Origin: an uncultured Lentisphaeria bacterium
GTDB taxonomy: Bacteria; Verrucomicrobiota; Lentisphaeria; JABSQK01; CAJWLW01
Assembly: GCA_913042885.1 (NCBI GenBank)
Contig: CAJWLW010000162.1
Coordinates: forward strand, 1 to 10,332
Length of the DNA stretch: 10,332 nucleotides
Direction: 5' to 3'
How positions within the stretch are numbered: the first letter of the stretch is position 1; every line of letters begins with the position of its first letter. The position numbers were made by a program, and so were the translations under genes. The notes under the pieces are model-generated. The model saw only the letters and a program-made list of their open reading frames with translations, ran no database searches and was not told where the DNA came from. Positions 6,309 to 10,332 of the stretch are shown piece after piece.

Positions 6309-7340
6309 ATGGCATTGATTCGCGTTGGTCTTATTCGGTGTGATACCCACGGGCTGTGGTTTGGGCCGTTGATGGCTGACCACGACCCCCTGCTTTTTCA
6401 GCGCCCCAGACTGCCGGTCAGAGGGGGGCAATATTCGTGGATGCGTGGCGGACTGCACCAGTTCTTCTACACCAATTATCACGACGTCCTGAAAATGACG
6501 GTACCCTCCGTCGAGGGTTTCGAGATCACCAGGGTCTGGGACGAGCACCGGGAAGCTGCGGAACTGGCGGCGACCGTCTTTCTCGGTAAGCCGCAGGTGT
6601 GCGAGACGTTCGCAGAGGTGAGCGATGATGTCGATCTGGTATTCGTCGCAGATTGCAATAACGACGGCAGCGATCATCTCGAGCTGGCCACGCCGGGTCT
6701 CGAGAAAGGGGTGCCGACGTTTGTCGACAAACCCTTCGCCGATTCCATTGCCAGTGCGGCCGCTATCCTGGAGTTGAGCCGCAAGCATAATGCCCCGGTC
6801 TATTCGCAGTCGATCTGTCGTGTCGAACCGGCCTTCGTGCTATTTCGTAATCGCCTGCCGGAGGTTGGGGTGGCGAATTTTGCGACCTTGCACGGTTACG
6901 GCACGGCGCCGGCTGGTCTCGTACACACGGTCAGCATCACGCAGCTGCTCTTCGGCCCCGGCATCAAGACAGTACAGGTTCTTGAAGCCGAGCGTCATTG
7001 TGCGGTCTATCTCGATTACGGCGACCGCCCCGACCGCCCCAGGCATGGCGTCATGATCAACTGTGATGTCGGTGAACGCCCGTTCACCGGGATGACGGTC
7101 ACGGTGATCGGGACCGTGTCCCAGATTCACACCACGGTTCTTGGGGATTACGCCTACGCCCACGGCACCTGCGAGATTATCAAGACGATCAGGGACATGG
7201 TCAGCAGCCGTGAAACGCCGGCATCAATGGGCGAAGTGCTCGAGACCATTGCCGTCATCGAGGCATTCAAGAAGGCGCGAGAAACCGGTGCTGCTGTTGC
7301 CGTCGAGGATGCCAGTCATCTACAGCAGTACACACAATGA
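6309..7340 (+). CDS. Gfo/Idh/MocA-family oxidoreductase, atypical subgroup
   Basis: A 343-residue protein of the NAD(P)-dependent Gfo/Idh/MocA family, which oxidises or reduces sugars, inositols and related compounds. The N-terminal Rossmann domain begins IRVGLIRCDTHG, where the usual GxGxxG loop is absent. From memory, a subgroup of the family starts with a similar GLDTSH-type sequence, so this is probably a family trait rather than damage. VFVADCNNDG (111-120) sits where the family has V..atpn..H, and DKPF (140-143) is the EKP motif with Asp for Glu. H206 in LVHTVSI aligns with the catalytic HxxxD region, but the Asp is missing. The C-terminal domain is beta-rich and ends in a helix (EVLETIAVIEAFKKA), as is common for the family. 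GAGGT lies 5 nt before the ATG. The substrate is unknown; cofactor use could be altered by the missing glycine loop. A strong terminator follows at 7561-7596. Confidence 0.88.
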   Translation: MALIRVGLIRCDTHGLWFGPLMADHDPLLFQRPRLPVRGGQYSWMRGGLHQFFYTNYHDVLKMTVPSVEGFEITRVWDEHREAAELAATVFLGKPQVCETFAEVSDDVDLVFVADCNNDGSDHLELATPGLEKGVPTFVDKPFADSIASAAAILELSRKHNAPVYSQSICRVEPAFVLFRNRLPEVGVANFATLHGYGTAPAGLVHTVSITQLLFGPGIKTVQVLEAERHCAVYLDYGDRPDRPRHGVMINCDVGERPFTGMTVTVIGTVSQIHTTVLGDYAYAHGTCEIIKTIRDMVSSRETPASMGEVLETIAVIEAFKKARETGAAVAVEDASHLQQYTQ

Positions 7341-7389
7341 GATTGACAATGCCGGACAGATCGACCTGGACGTCGGCAACTTTGTCCAG

Positions 7390-7515
7390 GCCGTAGTCGG
7401 GCATTCCCTTGAATTTCTGTTGTGCGCGGATGGTGCCGAACGCGCCGTCATTCATAATGACCAGTGGTGCTGCGGCGTCCGTCCTGGCACTGCAACTGGT
7501 CTTGGGTCTGCCGCT
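7390..7515 (-). pseudogene. Remnant of the C-terminal domain of a thiamine-diphosphate enzyme
   Basis: On the minus strand, a frame opening after TGA (7516-7518) encodes ARTDAAAPLVIMNDGAFG directly followed by TIRAQQKFKGMPDYG. This is the pattern of the ThDP/Mg-binding end of acetolactate-synthase/benzoylformate-decarboxylase-like enzymes, in which hydrophobic strand, N-(D/N)-G-x-(Y/F)-G-x-I-R and Q recur. The GDG part that should precede it is missing, and a stop lies just upstream. The frame stays open into the antisense of the oxidoreductase gene (to 7267), but family resemblance fades after about 7390. An ATG at 7453-7455 lies in mid-domain with no ribosome site. I read it as a decayed fragment left between two convergent genes. 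The assignment rests on motif recognition only. Confidence 0.5.
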
Positions 7516-7560
7516 TCAGCGAAGCATTGTCCTTTCGTGACTTCGCAGTGGGATTGACGT

Positions 7561-7596
7561 AAAAAAGCGCGGAATCTTTCGATCCCGCGCTTTTTT
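7561..7596. terminator. Bidirectional intrinsic terminator between convergent genes
   Basis: Two 16-nt arms, AAAAAAGCGCGGAATC (7561-7576) and GATCCCGCGCTTTTTT (7581-7596), pair with one mismatch around a TTTC loop. The G+C-rich stem is followed by a T-run on both strands. It can end transcription of the plus-strand oxidoreductase gene (stop at 7340) and of the minus-strand collagen-like gene (stop at 7619). This is the clearest terminator in the window. Confidence 0.92.
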
Positions 7597-7618
7597 GTAA
7601 ATCGACGTCTGCTTGTGC

Positions 7619-8578
7619 CTACGGATTCAATTTCGCGTCGATGGCAGCCTGAATGCCAGCGGCGACATCGCAAGTTTCCTCGCAGATATTGGCGCTTATC
7701 AGGAGCGTATCGACAATGACCTGGGAGGTGGTCTGCAGCTCCGAAACAGTGCTTGGCAGGATCTCGCCCAAAATTTCACAAGCCAGAGCGACGGCAGCAT
7801 CGGTGACATCGGCGCATGGCGTGCACGGTGCATCGGCACCAGCGGCACCAGCGGCGCCATCGTTACCAGCGGCGCCATCGTTACCAGCGGCGCCATCGTT
7901 ACCAGCGGCGCCATCGGCACCGGCCGCGCCAGTGGCACCGGCAGCACCGTCCGTACCGGCATCACCTTGCTTACCTTGCGGCCCCTGTGCACCGTCCGCA
8001 CCGTCCGCACCGGCAGCCCCGCCAGCACCGCCTATGGCGGTATCGTCGCCATAGGTGGTGGCGCCATCGAGTATTGCAAATCCGGTGCCATGTCCTTTCA
8101 GTTCCATGCGCCACAGGCTCGACTGACCACCCTCACAGCCGTTGTTCCTGGGATCACCGCCCTGGTCGCTGTGCCAGAGGCCTACGGCAGGGGTGACATT
8201 TCCATCGCCGTCGACTGCGAAGGGGTATTTAAGAAACGCACAGACGGGCGCGTCGAAGCTGCCCCCTGTATTACGGTTACTCTGCATGAAGAAATGGCCA
8301 CCAGCAGCAGTCAACAGCCCGACCGGCGGTGGATGTTGGTGGTGCGTATCGTTTTCCAGCATAATGCTCAGCATCTGCATGGTCTGGCCGCCCGGGAGTG
8401 CGGGGTTGGTGGGATGAGCAATAGGAAACATACCATTCTCATTCGAACCCAGGTTAGTCATGATGACCTCGATCCAGATCGCGTCGGCGTCGTGTGCGCC
8501 GCCGTGGGCGAATACCTGTTGAGTTGTGCCGGCGATGCCGAGCACCACTGCTGTGATCGCTACAAGTAGTTTTTTCAT
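7619..8578 (-). CDS. Exported protein with collagen-like Gly-X-Y tract
   Basis: A 319-residue protein with a signal peptide (MKKLLVAITAVVLGIAG, likely cleavage after VFA near residue 24). The mature N-terminal domain (about 25-180) begins HGGAHDADAIW, is His- and Asn-rich, holds two Cys (C113, C148) and matches no family I recognise. Residues 184-249 form 22 uninterrupted Gly-X-Y triplets rich in Ala, Asp and Asn, with only one Pro in an X position. That is typical of bacterial collagen-like proteins, which form trimeric stalks without hydroxyproline. The C-terminal domain (250-319) has CTPC (252-255) plus C267, C299 and C303, perhaps a disulfide-stabilised trimerisation cap. No LPXTG or membrane anchor is visible. 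ATG 8576-8578 is chosen because the signal peptide starts there and GGAGA lies 9 nt upstream; an upstream TTG (8603-8605) in the same frame would spoil the signal peptide. It is probably a surface or secreted stalk protein. Confidence 0.88.
   Translation of the reverse strand: MKKLLVAITAVVLGIAGTTQQVFAHGGAHDADAIWIEVIMTNLGSNENGMFPIAHPTNPALPGGQTMQMLSIMLENDTHHQHPPPVGLLTAAGGHFFMQSNRNTGGSFDAPVCAFLKYPFAVDGDGNVTPAVGLWHSDQGGDPRNNGCEGGQSSLWRMELKGHGTGFAILDGATTYGDDTAIGGAGGAAGADGADGAQGPQGKQGDAGTDGAAGATGAAGADGAAGNDGAAGNDGAAGNDGAAGAAGADAPCTPCADVTDAAVALACEILGEILPSTVSELQTTSQVIVDTLLISANICEETCDVAAGIQAAIDAKLNP
7850..7921. repeat. 18-bp tandem repeat inside the collagen-like tract
   Basis: Three perfect copies of AGCGGCGCCATCGTTACC (plus-strand reading) occupy 7850-7867, 7868-7885 and 7886-7903. 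A fourth copy at 7904-7921 differs at two bases. On the coding strand each unit encodes GNDGAA, and the fourth encodes GADGAA. Identical codons across copies point to recent in-frame expansion. The unit is two Gly-X-Y triplets, so copy-number change lengthens the collagen rod without breaking register. Confidence 0.95.
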
Positions 8579-8600
8579 TTTCTGGATTCTCCGATTGTTT

Positions 8601-8618
8601 GGCAACTGTTAAGTTGCC
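8601..8618. promoter_or_regulatory. Perfect inverted repeat in the leader of the collagen-like gene
   Basis: GGCAAC (8601-8606), a 6-nt gap, then GTTGCC (8613-8618), 22 nt upstream of the start codon of the minus-strand collagen-like gene. It could be an operator half-site pair or a leader-RNA hairpin next to the Shine-Dalgarno. No convincing -35/-10 pair was found upstream, although an AT-rich stretch at 8635-8675 is the likely promoter area. Confidence 0.35.
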
Positions 8619-8761
8619 GGTTTGGTTCTGTGTTGTCTATAAAAAAAATTCGAGATTTCCCGACGTTTTTTTGCCGCTGTTCACGATTTCCTTCGAGAAC
8701 TTATTTACGGTATAAGTCCTTCCGGCTGTAATTGCAAGGAAAAAAGTTCAGAGTTGGGCTG

Positions 8762-8890
8762 CGGGCTTCCGCCGGATGCCGGAAAGCCCGTGTTGGCAAG
8801 GGTTTGGCGTTTCAAACACGCCGGATTCCTTTGCGGCGTCGAACAGCGCTTCCGCTCGCGAGCGGGAGCGGCAAATCGCGGAATTCCGCG
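8762..8890. repeat. Cluster of four hairpins/palindromes between two exported-protein genes
   Basis: Four inverted repeats lie within 129 bases. 8762-8790: CGGGCTTCCG against CGGAAAGCCCG, one bulged base, 8-nt loop. 8806-8822: GGCGT/ACGCC, 7-nt loop. 8852-8865: perfect palindrome CCGCTCGCGAGCGG, extendable to 8848-8869 with one T·G wobble. 8877-8890: perfect palindrome CGCGGAATTCCGCG. The region is otherwise non-coding and lies just downstream of the SurA-like gene (minus strand, stop at 8902). On the minus strand a run of six T follows the last hairpin about 15 nt later, so part of it may terminate that transcript. It could also be a REP-like intergenic repeat or a structured RNA. Confidence 0.5.
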
Positions 8891-8901
8891 GGAAACCGCC
8901 A

Positions 8902-10230
8902 TCAATCCAGGTCGACGAGAAATTCGATATCGGCGTGGTCGCGCAGCTCTTTTATGTGCGCCTGTCGCGTCCACTCGAGTTTGGCTGCCGCTATCCGGTC
9001 CCGCATGGTGGTGCGGTTTTCGTTGAGGAATGACAGGGCAATGTGGAGTTGCCATGATTTCCATTCATCGTCAGTCAGATCAGCCGCCGCAATCTTTTGC
9101 TTGGCCGAATTCAGATGTCGCCGTACGGCGTCTTTGGCGTCCGCATCCACGCCCGTGACGGCCTCGAAGACTGCCAGAGAGTATTCCTCCAGCTCGCCGT
9201 CGGTGACTTCGATATCGGCGGCAGTCAAGTTGTGCTTTCTATAGTAGGCGTTGATTACAGCAGTGTTCGCGCCGGTTGACGGTGACGCGATTCCTGTCCA
9301 GGTGTAGCCCTGCGCAGCTAATTGTTCCTTGAACTCCGGGGCCTTGTCGAAATTTTTCTGTAGCGCCTCGATCGCCAGCACCTGTTCTTTTATAACTATG
9401 AGCAGGTGGTAATCCACGGCGGTCGCGCTGTTCGCGCCCTGGCTAACAGCGTGCCAGGAGGGAACGTTCCCCAAAAGCAGTTTTCGTCCGTCTACAGTCA
9501 TTTCAGCCGCGGCTATAAGCGGATTGACCCGTTTCGCATCGGCAGCGAGCGTGGCGGGCTCGACGCCCTGCGCTTTCGCTTCCCTCGCCACGACGAGCTC
9601 CGAGATTGTGTCGTACAGAACCGTGCCGCGACCCGCTTCAACCTTGTCGCGTCGCATCGTGGTCGTCACTGTTTCTATTGCCTGCTCGACCAACTGGGCA
9701 GGGATTGCATCACCGTTGACGGTAACGCGGACATTTGCCAGTAACGTCCGCAGCCAGTCACCGTAAGCGTCTGCTTTATGCTGCTGGATCACTACGTTCC
9801 TGGCCTGCTGCCGATGGAGATCCGGGTTCAATTTGGCGAAATAGTCCGGGCGCTCGATCAGACACGCGTCGATCTCTGCCTCGGTCACGGGCTTGTCCTC
9901 GGCCTCTGCCCGGATTTTCTCTTGGTAAATGGTACTGAGCCACTTCGTTTCCCGCATTGCCCGAATCGACTTGGTTTGATCGGGCACAGTGATGCCTTCT
10001 TTCGCGGCCAGCTGCGCGATCAATTCGTGGTCAACAGCAACCTTGAGCGGGTGGATTATCCCGGATTCATCGGGCACGATATCCTTTTCGTAGATCGGGT
10101 TGCCGTTGACCCTGGCCAGTATCTCAGGGAGCTCATCCGTCTCCTGGGCCGTAGCACAGGAGACCCAGCATACGAGGCCGACGGCAAGGACGATCGAGGT
10201 CGCTACGCGATTTGGTGAGATTGGGTGCAT
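8902..10230 (-). CDS. Exported SurA/PpiD-N-like protein lacking a visible PPIase domain
   Basis: A 442-residue protein. ATG 10228-10230 is chosen because the signal peptide starts there (MHPISPNRV, hydrophobic ATSIVLAVGLV, then CATA/QE as a signal peptidase I site near residue 29). The frame runs on to an upstream TTG at 10309-10311, which would bury the signal. A WVSC sequence resembles a lipobox but has Trp at -3. Residues about 36-172 look like the SurA N-terminal chaperone domain: ILARVNGNPIYEKD, LKVAVDHELIAQLAAKEGI, then a helix ending DAYGDWLRTLLANVRVTV. A second, weaker unit starts VNGDAIPA (171-178) with ELVVAREAKAQGVE (211-224). A third has KEQVLAIEALQKNF (281-294) and the closing helix HIKELRDHADIEFL (425-438). 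No parvulin motif was seen. The likely role is a periplasmic holdase or folding factor. Clients are unknown. Confidence 0.85.
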   Translation of the reverse strand: MHPISPNRVATSIVLAVGLVCWVSCATAQETDELPEILARVNGNPIYEKDIVPDESGIIHPLKVAVDHELIAQLAAKEGITVPDQTKSIRAMRETKWLSTIYQEKIRAEAEDKPVTEAEIDACLIERPDYFAKLNPDLHRQQARNVVIQQHKADAYGDWLRTLLANVRVTVNGDAIPAQLVEQAIETVTTTMRRDKVEAGRGTVLYDTISELVVAREAKAQGVEPATLAADAKRVNPLIAAAEMTVDGRKLLLGNVPSWHAVSQGANSATAVDYHLLIVIKEQVLAIEALQKNFDKAPEFKEQLAAQGYTWTGIASPSTGANTAVINAYYRKHNLTAADIEVTDGELEEYSLAVFEAVTGVDADAKDAVRRHLNSAKQKIAAADLTDDEWKSWQLHIALSFLNENRTTMRDRIAAAKLEWTRQAHIKELRDHADIEFLVDLD

Positions 10231-10332
10231 GGTTTTCAGCTCTGTGTAGAGAATTAGAAAGTTGTAGCGCGAGATTATCCCGGAAATTACGCTGCATTTA
10301 TACCATATCAAGGGACTACGGCATCGCCTTAT

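Noticed and set aside
7850..7921. CRISPR-like array
   Set aside because: The repeats are directly adjacent 18-bp units with no spacers, and they encode in-frame GNDGAA.
7613..8569. 318-codon plus-strand frame opposite the collagen-like gene
   Set aside because: Mirror of the repeat-rich minus-strand gene. It lacks a signal or ribosome site, whereas the minus strand has both plus Gly-X-Y periodicity.
1667..8780. Shared 10-mer GCCGGATGCC in the hairpins at 1667 and 8771
   Set aside because: A repeated 10-mer is expected by chance in 10 kb, and the two stem-loops differ outside it.
10270..10332. Promoter for the SurA-like gene (TTGATA and TATAAA on the minus strand near 10295-10311)
   Set aside because: The two boxes are only a few bases apart, so they cannot form one promoter, and no -35 at proper distance from TATAAA was seen.

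Overview
The window reads as bacterial chromosome from a Gram-negative organism. Three complete proteins and one edge-truncated protein carry export signals, and one of them is built from SurA/PpiD-type periplasmic chaperone units. A proteobacterium, perhaps gammaproteobacterial, fits best, but nothing here fixes the taxon. No rRNA, tRNA, CRISPR array, transposase or integrase was found.

Left part (1-3046): the start of an exported protein runs off the left edge on the minus strand. A gene-poor stretch follows, with one doubtful small ORF (466-666, minus). Two plus-strand catabolic genes come next: a classical SDR oxidoreductase (684-1469) and a mannonate-dehydratase-like enolase-superfamily enzyme (1763-3046). 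Together they suggest sugar-acid oxidation/reduction followed by dehydration to a 2-keto-3-deoxy acid, for example fructuronate to mannonate to KDG. The substrates are inferred.

Middle part (3047-5851): two minus-strand genes. One is a small exported protein of unknown function with a clear sigma70-type promoter. The other is an unusual 579-residue fusion of a zinc-dependent homocysteine S-methyltransferase to a class I SAM-dependent methyltransferase.

Middle-right part (5852-7618): an atypical Gfo/Idh/MocA oxidoreductase (6309-7340) is preceded by what looks like a broken small membrane-protein gene (5928-6300). It is followed by an antisense remnant of the cofactor-binding end of a thiamine-diphosphate enzyme (about 7390-7515). 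A strong bidirectional terminator (7561-7596) closes the convergent gap.

Right part (7619-10332): two exported minus-strand proteins. One has a 22-triplet collagen-like Gly-X-Y tract with an 18-bp DNA repeat. The other is a 442-residue protein with apparently three SurA-N-like units and no visible PPIase domain. A cluster of hairpins and palindromes lies between them. The gene remnants and mixed metabolic genes suggest an accessory, turnover-prone region. The best candidates for something undescribed are the homocysteine methyltransferase/SAM methyltransferase fusion and the PPIase-less triple chaperone-like protein.
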